DNA from: Marinilabiliales bacterium
Lineage (GTDB): Bacteria > Bacteroidota > Bacteroidia > Bacteroidales > F082
DNA: 5,861 bases
Reading direction: 5' to 3'
Assembly (NCBI GenBank): GCA_002869465.1
Contig: PKSW01000375.1
Location: 1-5,861, forward strand
Of the stretch, positions 1 through 5,861 are shown piece by piece. The notes under the pieces are model-generated. The model worked only from the letters and a program-made list of their open reading frames with translations, searched no databases and had not been told where the DNA came from. The position numbers and the translations under genes were made by a program. Numbering within the stretch: position 1 is the stretch's first letter; each line of letters starts with the position of its first letter.

Positions 1-1454
1 AAGATGAAGACTATAAACGACTGATTCAGGATGCGAAGAAATCCAATATGAATATGTTACGAGTTTGGGGCGGTGGTATCTATGAAAAGGATCTTTTCTA
101 TGAATTCTGTGACGAACACGGAATAATGGTGTGGCAGGATTTTATGTTTGCATGTAATCTGTTTCCAGGCGACAGCCAGTTTGTGGAAAATGTAAAAAAT
201 GAAGCAATAGATAACATCCGGCGTCTCCGCAACCATCCTTCACTTGTATTATGGTGCGGTAATAATGAAATAGATGAAGCCTGGCACAACTGGGGATGGC
301 AAAAGCAGTTTGAATATTCAATGGAAGATTCAACGGAGATATGGAATAATTATCTCTATTTGTTTGAGGAAATGCTGCCCGGTCTGGTAAAAAAATACAA
401 TCCGGAAATTCCCTATTGGCCCAGCTCTCCTTCAACAGGTTGGGGCCGCGATGAAGCTTACGAAACAGGAGATGTACATTACTGGGGTGTTTGGTGGGGA
501 AGAAAGCCATTTGAAAAATATGAGGAAAAAGTAGGACGTTTTATGAGCGAATATGGTTTCCAGGGAATGCCTGATATGAAAACGATTGAATCATTTACTG
601 AACCAAATGACCGGAACTTGGGATCCGAAGTGATGGATGTTCACCAAAAACACCCATTTGGATGGGTGGCCATCCAGGAATATATGGAGCAGGATTACAA
701 AGTGCCTGAAAGTTTTGAAGATTATGTTTATGTAAGTCAGTTGCTACAGGCCAAAGGCATCAAAACGGCTATTGAAGCCCATCGCAGGGTAAAACCTTAT
801 TGCATGGGAACATTGTACTGGCAACTCAACGATTGTTGGCCGGTTACATCCTGGTCAGGAATTGATTATTACGGACGGTGGAAAGCCCTGCAATATGCTG
901 TTCAAAGGACATATAAAACCTATCTAATTTCATTTGAGGAGAAGAATGAAGACTTGGCGATTTATGTTGTGTCTGATTCAATTACTGATATAAATGCAAG
1001 CTTAAACTGGAAATTAATGGATTTTAATGGAAAGTCATTATATGCCGGTCAGAAAGAAATTTCTATTCAGAAAAATTCATCAGAAATATATGCAGAGGTT
1101 GGATTTGCTGAATTTACTGAAATAAGACCAGGTATGCTTTTAAACGCAGAATTATGGACCGAAAATAGACTTCTGGTTAGTGCGCAACATTATTTTGAAA
1201 AACCTAAAAACCTTGTTTTGCTGCCTGTCAGCATACAAATGGAGGTGAAAGTAGTGAACGAAAAATATTTAATTGAACTTACTTCTGAAACCCTTGCTAA
1301 GGATGTCTGTTTGAGAACTACTGCCGATGGGTTTTTCAGTGATAATTACTTTGATATGATGCCTGGGCAGAAAAGAATCATTTATTTCACACCCGTTCCA
1401 ACAAGTGATCAAATACCACAGTTTGAAATTAAGTGTTTAAATAATATATACTAA
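1..1454 (+). CDS. Beta-mannosidase, glycoside hydrolase family 2 (5'-truncated, C-terminal part)
   Basis: Exo-acting retaining enzyme that removes terminal beta-linked mannose, for example the Man-beta-1,4-GlcNAc of the N-glycan core. The frame is open to the left edge (codons from position 3), so the ATG at 48 is internal and the true start lies upstream. Numbered from that Met, the barrel motif NMNMLRVWGGGIYEKDLFYE begins one residue before it. The acid/base is E74 in LWCGNNEIDEAW (codon 267-269) and the nucleophile is E168 in FMSEYGFQG (549-551). The spacing of 94 residues fits GH2 beta-mannosidases. WQLNDCWPVTSWSGIDYYG around residues 258-276 is the family's aromatic-rich active-site segment. 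Residues from about 290 form a poorly conserved, AT-richer C-terminal beta-sandwich region. Family members are usually about 850 residues, so I infer that roughly 370 residues (sugar-binding and Ig-like domains, any signal peptide) are outside the window. The stop lies 6 nt before the permease start. Another GH2 exo-activity is possible but less likely given these motifs. Confidence 0.95.
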   Translation, partial: DEDYKRLIQDAKKSNMNMLRVWGGGIYEKDLFYEFCDEHGIMVWQDFMFACNLFPGDSQFVENVKNEAIDNIRRLRNHPSLVLWCGNNEIDEAWHNWGWQKQFEYSMEDSTEIWNNYLYLFEEMLPGLVKKYNPEIPYWPSSPSTGWGRDEAYETGDVHYWGVWWGRKPFEKYEEKVGRFMSEYGFQGMPDMKTIESFTEPNDRNLGSEVMDVHQKHPFGWVAIQEYMEQDYKVPESFEDYVYVSQLLQAKGIKTAIEAHRRVKPYCMGTLYWQLNDCWPVTSWSGIDYYGRWKALQYAVQRTYKTYLISFEEKNEDLAIYVVSDSITDINASLNWKLMDFNGKSLYAGQKEISIQKNSSEIYAEVGFAEFTEIRPGMLLNAELWTENRLLVSAQHYFEKPKNLVLLPVSIQMEVKVVNEKYLIELTSETLAKDVCLRTTADGFFSDNYFDMMPGQKRIIYFTPVPTSDQIPQFEIKCLNNIY

Positions 1455-1460
1455 CCAACT

Positions 1461-2831
1461 ATGATAGAAAAGTCAAGTCAGAAAACATATACCAATGCTT
1501 TTACAAGCCTTACTGCCCTGTTTTTCATGTGGGGCTTCATGACGGTGCTGAATGATATTCTCATCCCTTATATGAAAGGTGTTTTCGACCTGAATCATAC
1601 CAAAGCCATGCTGATACAGTTTGCATTCTTTGGTGCCTATTTTATTGGTTCGGTCATTTATTTCACACTTTCAGTTATATATGGCGATCCCATTAACAGG
1701 ATTGGATATAAAAAAGGAATTATTACCGGACTTCTTTTGTCGGGAATAGGAAGTCTGCTTTTCTATCCAGCGGCGCAGTTTCATTTGTATGGGTTTTTTC
1801 TGTCGGCACTTTTTGTACTGGGTTTGGGTTTTACCTTGCTACAAATTGCTGCAAATCCCTATATGGCTATTCTGGGACCCGAAAAATCAGCCTCATCCCG
1901 CCTGAACCTGGCTCAGGGTTTTAATTCGCTGGGCACCACCATTGGACCTGTTATTGGCGGGTATCTCATCTTCAAATACTTTGGTGATGCCGCTGGTTCG
2001 GACGCCGTGAAGATCCCTTACATCTTTTTTGCATTGATATTTTTACTGATGGCAGGCGTTATAAAAGCAACAAAATTGCCACGCTTTACAAACCCTGAAG
2101 AAACACAAACCGGCTTTGGCGCATTAAAATTCAGGCAGCTTGTATTCGGTATGATTGCCATTTTTATGTATGTAGGTGGTGAAGTCAGTATTGGCAGCAT
2201 GATGATCAGTTACCTGGGCTTGGATGAAATCAGCGGACTCACAGAAGTTGAAGCCAGCAAATATGTGGCTATTTATTGGGGCGGTCAAATGATCGGGCGG
2301 TTTTTAGGTGCTGTCTCGCTTAGTAAAATGGAAAATAAATTGCTTAAATACTCTACAATGATAGCCATTCCCCTCCTAGCCTTTTTGGTAATAGCTATGG
2401 TAACGAACCTTGAAACGGCTTTGATCTACGGAGTATTTTTATTGGTTAACCTGGGAGCATTCCTTATGGGAAAATCACTACCTAACAGAACTTTATACCT
2501 GTTTGCCATGATCAATATGGTGCTGCTTTTAATTGCTTTGACAAATACGGGAGCGATCGCATTATGGGCGATCATTGCCATCGGGTTGTTTAATTCTATC
2601 ATGTGGTCTAATATTTTTACGCTGGCTATTGCAGGTCTCGGGAAATATACTAGTCAGGGATCATCCTTACTGGTGATGATGATTCTGGGAGGGGCCATTT
2701 TACCACTGTTCCAGGGCATGATAGCTGATGGATATGGTGTGCATCTGTCATTTATTGTACCTGTATTCAGTTATCTGTACATCGCATTTTATGGCATCAA
2801 CGGATATAAACCATCTAAAATTATAGCATGA
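1461..2831 (+). CDS. MFS sugar permease, FucP/GluP/NagP-type
   Basis: Inner-membrane, probably proton- or sodium-coupled symporter of a monosaccharide. The family includes L-fucose, glucose/galactose and N-acetylglucosamine permeases. Diagnostic segments are FFMWGFMTVLNDILIPYMK (21-39), DPINRIGYKKG (76-86, the MFS loop 2-3 motif), LQIAANPYMAILGP (127-140), the SRLNLAQGFNSLGTTIGP stretch (146-163), YWGGQMIGRFLGA (272-284), GLFNSIMWSNIFTLAI (375-390), and SQGSSLLVMMILGGA (398-412). The 456 residues are longer than the roughly 410-430 typical of the family. I count about 14 hydrophobic segments, with an apparent additional pair around 315-362. The start at 1461 follows the mannosidase stop after 6 nt and has no clear Shine-Dalgarno. 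The end overlaps the next gene by ATGA. Substrate is inferred from context only: GlcNAc or mannose fit best, and neither motif nor length decides between them. Confidence 0.93.
   Translation: MIEKSSQKTYTNAFTSLTALFFMWGFMTVLNDILIPYMKGVFDLNHTKAMLIQFAFFGAYFIGSVIYFTLSVIYGDPINRIGYKKGIITGLLLSGIGSLLFYPAAQFHLYGFFLSALFVLGLGFTLLQIAANPYMAILGPEKSASSRLNLAQGFNSLGTTIGPVIGGYLIFKYFGDAAGSDAVKIPYIFFALIFLLMAGVIKATKLPRFTNPEETQTGFGALKFRQLVFGMIAIFMYVGGEVSIGSMMISYLGLDEISGLTEVEASKYVAIYWGGQMIGRFLGAVSLSKMENKLLKYSTMIAIPLLAFLVIAMVTNLETALIYGVFLLVNLGAFLMGKSLPNRTLYLFAMINMVLLLIALTNTGAIALWAIIAIGLFNSIMWSNIFTLAIAGLGKYTSQGSSLLVMMILGGAILPLFQGMIADGYGVHLSFIVPVFSYLYIAFYGINGYKPSKIIA
2828..2831 (+). other. ATGA start/stop overlap between permease and glycosylasparaginase genes
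   Basis: The ATG of the glycosylasparaginase (2828-2830) overlaps the TGA of the permease (2829-2831). This 4-nt arrangement is typical of translational coupling by re-initiating ribosomes. It indicates the two proteins are made from one mRNA, linking the sugar-releasing enzyme to the uptake step. Confidence 0.9.
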
Positions 2832-3823
2832 TCAACAGAAGAAAATTTATTGAAAATCTTTCGGCAGCAGGTGCGCTGAGTTTGATACCTGCCGGGTTAA
2901 AAGCCAATCCTATTATCTATGATGTATCATTAGGAGCAAAATCCTTGCCCGTTGTTATCTCTACATGGATTCACGGAATCAATGCCAATGCAAAAGCGAT
3001 TGAAGTTCTTAAAAATGGTGGTAGCGTTGTAGATGCTGTAGAACAGGGTGTTATGATTCCTGAAGCTGATCCGGAGAATAGAAGTGTTGGTCTGGGTGGT
3101 TTACCTGACCGTGATGGTCATGTAACCCTCGATGCATGCATTATGGGGCCGGATGGAAATGCCGGTTCAGTTTGTTTTCTCGAAAATATCGTTCACCCCA
3201 TATCAGTCGCCCGCATGGTGATGGAAAAAACCCCACATGTGATGCTGGCAGGTGAAGGCGCTTTACAGTTTGCACTGGAAAATGGATTTGAGGAACAAAA
3301 CCTGTTGACACCAGGTGCAGAAAAAGCATGGAAAGACTGGTTGAAAGAGTCAAAATATGATCCTGAATTAAACTGGGAGAATAAACCCAATGAATTTCAT
3401 GATACCATCGGATTATTGGCCGTAGATCAAAATGGTGATATAGCTGGTGCCTGCACTACCAGCGGTTTGGGTTTTAAAATGAGAGGCCGTGTAGGAGATT
3501 CCCCCATAATCGGAGCCGGCTTGTATGTGGATAATGAAGTAGGAGGGGCAACTGCTACTGGAATGGGTGAACTGGTAATCAAAGTGGTTGGTTCATTTCT
3601 GGTGGTTGAATTGATGCGCAATGGCAAGAGCCCTCAGCAGGCATGCGAAGAAGCCGTGGCAAGAATTGTAAAAAAAGTACCAGAAAACAAGATCAGGCAA
3701 GTAGGATTTATTGCTATGAACAAAAAAGGCGAAACCGGGGCCTATTGTCTGCAGCCAGGGTTTAATTATGCTTTATATCAGGACAATATAAACGAAATGC
3801 ATGATAGCAAATCCTTTTATTAA
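2828..3823 (+). CDS. N4-(beta-N-acetylglucosaminyl)-L-asparaginase (glycosylasparaginase), exported
   Basis: Ntn hydrolase that cleaves the GlcNAc-Asn bond of glycoasparagines, giving L-aspartate and 1-amino-GlcNAc, which decays to GlcNAc and ammonia. The 331-residue precursor is the usual size for the bacterial enzyme. The autoproteolytic site is D192/T193 in FHDTIGLLAVD (codons 3401-3406). T193 would become the N-terminal nucleophile of a beta subunit of about 139 residues. Substrate-binding R221 and D224 lie in GRVGDSPIIGAG, and TG at 244-245 in GGATATGMGE. Their spacings from the Thr match the Elizabethkingia (Flavobacterium) meningoseptica enzyme as I recall it. W47 in VISTW and the HDTIG motif favour this family branch over isoaspartyl peptidase/plant-type asparaginase. 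The N-terminus NRRKFIENLSAAGALSLIP looks like a twin-arginine signal with a weak hydrophobic core and no lipobox Cys, so I infer a soluble periplasmic protein cut near residue 26. The start overlaps the permease stop (ATGA), implying translational coupling. Confidence 0.94.
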   Translation: MINRRKFIENLSAAGALSLIPAGLKANPIIYDVSLGAKSLPVVISTWIHGINANAKAIEVLKNGGSVVDAVEQGVMIPEADPENRSVGLGGLPDRDGHVTLDACIMGPDGNAGSVCFLENIVHPISVARMVMEKTPHVMLAGEGALQFALENGFEEQNLLTPGAEKAWKDWLKESKYDPELNWENKPNEFHDTIGLLAVDQNGDIAGACTTSGLGFKMRGRVGDSPIIGAGLYVDNEVGGATATGMGELVIKVVGSFLVVELMRNGKSPQQACEEAVARIVKKVPENKIRQVGFIAMNKKGETGAYCLQPGFNYALYQDNINEMHDSKSFY

Positions 3824-3839
3824 AAACAGAATTCAACCT
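3824..3839 (+). other. 16-nt spacer between glycosylasparaginase and GH20 genes
   Basis: The spacer is AT-rich (aaacagaattcaacct) and has no hairpin, no GGAGG-like ribosome site and no promoter motif, so transcription presumably continues through it. It bears on the start choice: a GH20 start at 3801 would remove this spacer, while 3840 preserves it and exposes the lipoprotein signal. Confidence 0.7.
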
Positions 3840-5687
3840 ATGAAATTATTATTTGCCCAAATACTTATACTTATAGCACTTTTGCTAGCCAGTTGCATCA
3901 AGAAACAAGCAGAAGTAAATATTATCCCTAAACCTCTCGAACAAAAAATAGGAAATGAAGCATTTACTTATAATGCTGAAACCAAAATAATAATTGGAAT
4001 AAATCAGAATCTGGAAACCTTGGGTGCTTATTTAGTGACTCAATTAAGTAATATAAATTTGAAATCTGAAGTTCAATATCTTGAGGATATTAATAGCACA
4101 GAAAATGCATTCATAATTCAACTAGATCGGCGTTTGGATGACTTCGACGATGAAGGATATTTGTTATCGGTTGATCGAAAAAAAATATTATTGGAAGCAA
4201 AGACTATAAAAGGTCTTGTCTGGGGTATCCAGTCTTTTTTACAACTCATACCGGTAAAGTTTTTTGAAGAAGAAAATCATATGGAAAGCTTTTCAGTTCC
4301 TGAGGTTTATATAAAAGATAAACCAAGATTTTCCTACAGAGGGATGCACCTTGACGTTTGCAGGCATATGTTTTCAGTAGATTTCATAAAAAAGTACTTG
4401 GACATCATGGCATATTATAAATTCAATACGTTTCACTGGCATTTAACTGAGGATCAGGGTTGGCGAATTGAAATAAAAAAATACCCCAAATTAATGTCAG
4501 TTGCTGCCTATAGAGATTCAACATTGATAGGCCATTATAGAGATCAACCCCATACATTCGATGGTGAAAGATACGGCGGATATTATACGCAAGAAGAAAT
4601 AAAAGAAATTGTTCAGTATGCAAGCGAAAGAAACATCACAATAATTCCGGAAATAGAAATGCCCGGGCACTCAGTGGCTGCTTTGGCTGCATATCCTGAA
4701 CTGGCTTGCACCGATGGCCCGTTCAGAACAGCTACAACCTGGGGTGTTTTTGAAGACGTGTACTGCCCAAAGGAAAATACATTTGTGTTTCTTGAGGATG
4801 TTCTTTCGGAAGTAATAGATATGTTTCCGGGTAAATACATTCATATAGGTGGTGATGAAGTTCCAAAAACAAATTGGAAAAATTGTTCCGATTGCCAACA
4901 ATTAATTCAATCAGAATCATTAGAAAATGAAGATGGACTACAAAGTTATTTCATAAAACGCATTGAAAAGTTTTTAAACAGTAAGGGTCGTCAACTGATT
5001 GGGTGGGATGAAATACTTGAAGGGGGACTATCACCAAATGCAACCGTTATGTCATGGAGAGGCATTGAAGGAGGTATTGAAGCCGCAAAATTTGGACACG
5101 ATGCAATTATGACACCCGGTTCATACTGTTATTTCGACCATTATCAGGCCAATCCGAATTTTCAACCTTTGGCAATTGGTGGATTTACACCACTTAAAAA
5201 AGTTTATGAATACGATCCAATTCCAGATAAATTAGCAGAAGGAGCATCAAAACATATACTGGGTGCCCAGGCAAATGTTTGGACTGAATATATAACTACT
5301 CCAGAACAGATTGAATATATGATTCTTCCAAGGATGGCAGCATTGTCGGAAGTAAACTGGACAGGCAGGGATAAAAAAGATTGGGCGGATTTTCAAAAAC
5401 GTATAAATGCGCATTTTAATGTTTATGAAGCCCTTGGATATAATTACTGCAAAGGATCGTATGCGCTGGAATTTATGTTGGATGAAAGCGATCAAAATAA
5501 AATTGAAATCAGGTCTGAAATCTATAGACCTGAAATTCGTTATACCACAGATGGTTCAATTCCAACGAATGCATCAAAAATCTATAAAAAGCCTATCAAA
5601 GCTATAGATATTGATGTTATTAAAGCTGCTATTTTTGTTGAAGGAGAAATGATGGAGGAGCCTGGCGAATTTATTATTAAAAAGTAA
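3840..5687 (+). CDS. Beta-N-acetylhexosaminidase, glycoside hydrolase family 20, lipoprotein
   Basis: Removes non-reducing beta-linked GlcNAc/GalNAc by substrate-assisted catalysis. It could act on complex-glycan antennae or on the chitobiose core once mannose is gone. The product is 615 residues. Residues 1-19 form a lipoprotein signal, MKLLFAQILILIALLLASC, with lipobox LASC (Cys19, codon 3894-3896). A GH20b-type alpha/beta domain spans about 25-155. The TIM barrel starts at KPRFSYRGMHLDVCRH (161-176, with sugar-binding R167), followed by FNTFHWHLTEDQGWR (195-209), EIEMPGH (271-277), the catalytic pair D339-E340 in HIGGDEVPKTNW (4854-4859), GWDE (388-391), MSWRG and NVWTEY (W481/E483). Residues about 545-615, with IRYTTDGSIPTNASKIYKKPI, resemble the C-terminal sandwich domain of chitobiases/hexosaminidases. 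An in-frame ATG at 3801 would add 13 residues, overlap the preceding gene by 23 nt and bury the signal peptide, so 3840 is preferred. The residues after Cys19 (IKKQAE) are not an acidic surface-export tag. Confidence 0.95.
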   Translation: MKLLFAQILILIALLLASCIKKQAEVNIIPKPLEQKIGNEAFTYNAETKIIIGINQNLETLGAYLVTQLSNINLKSEVQYLEDINSTENAFIIQLDRRLDDFDDEGYLLSVDRKKILLEAKTIKGLVWGIQSFLQLIPVKFFEEENHMESFSVPEVYIKDKPRFSYRGMHLDVCRHMFSVDFIKKYLDIMAYYKFNTFHWHLTEDQGWRIEIKKYPKLMSVAAYRDSTLIGHYRDQPHTFDGERYGGYYTQEEIKEIVQYASERNITIIPEIEMPGHSVAALAAYPELACTDGPFRTATTWGVFEDVYCPKENTFVFLEDVLSEVIDMFPGKYIHIGGDEVPKTNWKNCSDCQQLIQSESLENEDGLQSYFIKRIEKFLNSKGRQLIGWDEILEGGLSPNATVMSWRGIEGGIEAAKFGHDAIMTPGSYCYFDHYQANPNFQPLAIGGFTPLKKVYEYDPIPDKLAEGASKHILGAQANVWTEYITTPEQIEYMILPRMAALSEVNWTGRDKKDWADFQKRINAHFNVYEALGYNYCKGSYALEFMLDESDQNKIEIRSEIYRPEIRYTTDGSIPTNASKIYKKPIKAIDIDVIKAAIFVEGEMMEEPGEFIIKK

Positions 5688-5713
5688 TGTTATATCGTTA
5701 TCGTTTGAAACAA
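5685..5713 (+). other. GH20/GH92 junction with TAATG and two possible GH92 starts
   Basis: The GH20 stop TAA (5685-5687) shares its last A with an ATG (5687-5689) in the GH92 frame. A second in-frame ATG follows at 5714. The sequence between them contains a 6-bp direct repeat, TATCGT twice (5693-5704), and no terminator-like hairpin. If 5687 is used, the genes are coupled by a 1-nt overlap. If 5714 is used, the gap is 26 nt. Confidence 0.6.
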
Positions 5714-5861
5714 ATGAAAAAACTGATTTATTTGATATTGATTTTTGGATTTATTATTCAATCATGCAGTAAACCGCAGCCCAAAGAGCCTTATGATTAC
5801 ATCAATCCGTTTATAGGAACAGGGGGGCATGGCCACACGTATCCGGGTGCAACGGTACCTT
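5714..5861 (+). CDS. Alpha-mannosidase, glycoside hydrolase family 92 (3'-truncated, N-terminus only)
   Basis: GH92 enzymes are calcium-dependent, inverting exo-alpha-mannosidases (alpha-1,2, -1,3, -1,4 or -1,6) that trim high-mannose and other mannose-bearing glycans. Only 49 codons are inside the window. They start with a lipoprotein signal, MKKLIYLILIFGFIIQSC (lipobox IQSC, Cys18, codon 5765-5767). Then comes the highly characteristic GH92 N-terminal motif DYINPFIGTGGHGHTYPG and ATVP at the very edge. The catalytic residues and the bond specificity cannot be seen; the whole protein would normally be about 700-800 residues. An in-frame ATG at 5687, forming TAATG with the GH20 stop, would add nine residues (MLYRYRLKQ) before the signal peptide. 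I chose 5714 because it gives a compact, standard signal sequence, but the alternative is not excluded. Neither start has a clear Shine-Dalgarno. Its position after GH20 and in the same operon as the beta-mannosidase supports mannose-bearing N-glycan as the substrate. Confidence 0.92.
   Translation, partial: MKKLIYLILIFGFIIQSCSKPQPKEPYDYINPFIGTGGHGHTYPGATVP

Noticed and set aside
98..510. Two open frames on the minus strand inside the beta-mannosidase gene
   Set aside because: They lie antisense to strongly conserved GH2 catalytic sequence, have no recognisable protein motif and are low-complexity in places; they are reading-frame shadows.
3141..3627. Three minus-strand open frames opposite the glycosylasparaginase
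   Set aside because: They overlap each other or sit antisense to the catalytic core, with no motif and no independent start context.
3840..4320. AT-rich composition of the GH20 5' part as a sign of horizontal transfer
   Set aside because: Hand counts give 32 G/C in 3961-4080, against 57 in two non-adjacent 60-base stretches of the asparaginase (3421-3540 taken as one block). The variable C-terminal part of the mannosidase is similarly AT-rich (17 G/C in 961-1020). Composition follows domain conservation, not gene borders.
4423..5495. Minus-strand open frames opposite GH20, several overlapping one another
   Set aside because: They are antisense to conserved GH20 barrel sequence and show no domain features, consistent with chance openness in AT-rich coding DNA.
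5407..5607. A 66-codon plus-strand frame inside the 3' part of GH20 in another frame
   Set aside because: It is fully contained in the GH20 gene, whose translation there shows a recognisable C-terminal domain; the alternative frame has no features.
5693..5704. Direct repeat TATCGT x2 at the GH20/GH92 junction
   Set aside because: Only two 6-bp units, expected by chance and without symmetry suggesting an operator or attachment site.
5688..5745. Possible Bacteroides-type promoter (TTTG ... TAnnTTTG) before GH92
   Set aside because: TTTG occurs at 5703-5706, but no TAnnTTTG follows at the right spacing, and the position overlaps the GH92 coding start in a tight operon.

Overview
The window is a densely packed, single-strand (+) run of five genes from a member of the Bacteroidota. 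It reads as an operon for dismantling N-linked glycans (Asn-linked mannose/GlcNAc oligosaccharides). The phylum call rests on four things: the combination of GH92, GH20 and GH2 exo-glycosidases with a FucP/GluP-type sugar permease; short lipoprotein signal peptides on the GHs; AT-rich gene junctions without clear Shine-Dalgarno sequences; and overall sequence character. Nothing here fixes the genus, and there are no rRNA or tRNA genes.

Layout: (1) 1-1454, the C-terminal half or so of a GH2 beta-mannosidase whose start lies upstream of the window; (2) 1461-2831, an MFS sugar permease; (3) 2828-3823, an N4-(beta-N-acetylglucosaminyl)-L-asparaginase (glycosylasparaginase, Ntn hydrolase) with a twin-arginine-like signal; (4) 3840-5687, a GH20 beta-N-acetylhexosaminidase lipoprotein; (5) 5714-5861, the first 49 codons of a GH92 alpha-mannosidase lipoprotein that runs off the right edge. 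Gaps are 6 nt, a 4-nt overlap (ATGA), 16 nt, and 26 nt (or a 1-nt overlap if an alternative start is used). No stretch without a gene exceeds 26 nt. I see no internal promoter, terminator, RNA gene, CRISPR array or mobile element.

How the genes fit together (inference from family functions): GH92 trims alpha-mannose, GH2 removes the core beta-1,4-mannose, and GH20 can remove beta-GlcNAc from antennae or the chitobiose core. The asparaginase splits the last GlcNAc-Asn linkage into GlcNAc, ammonia and aspartate. The permease would take a released monosaccharide (GlcNAc, mannose or another hexose) into the cytoplasm. No endoglycosidase, peptide N-glycosidase, SusC/SusD pair or regulator is visible, so the locus probably extends on one or both sides.

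The individual families are all known. The most interesting points are the completeness of the exo-acting cascade down to the Asn linkage, the probable periplasmic location of its members, the Tat-like export signal on a self-processing enzyme, and an apparent extra pair of membrane helices in the permease.
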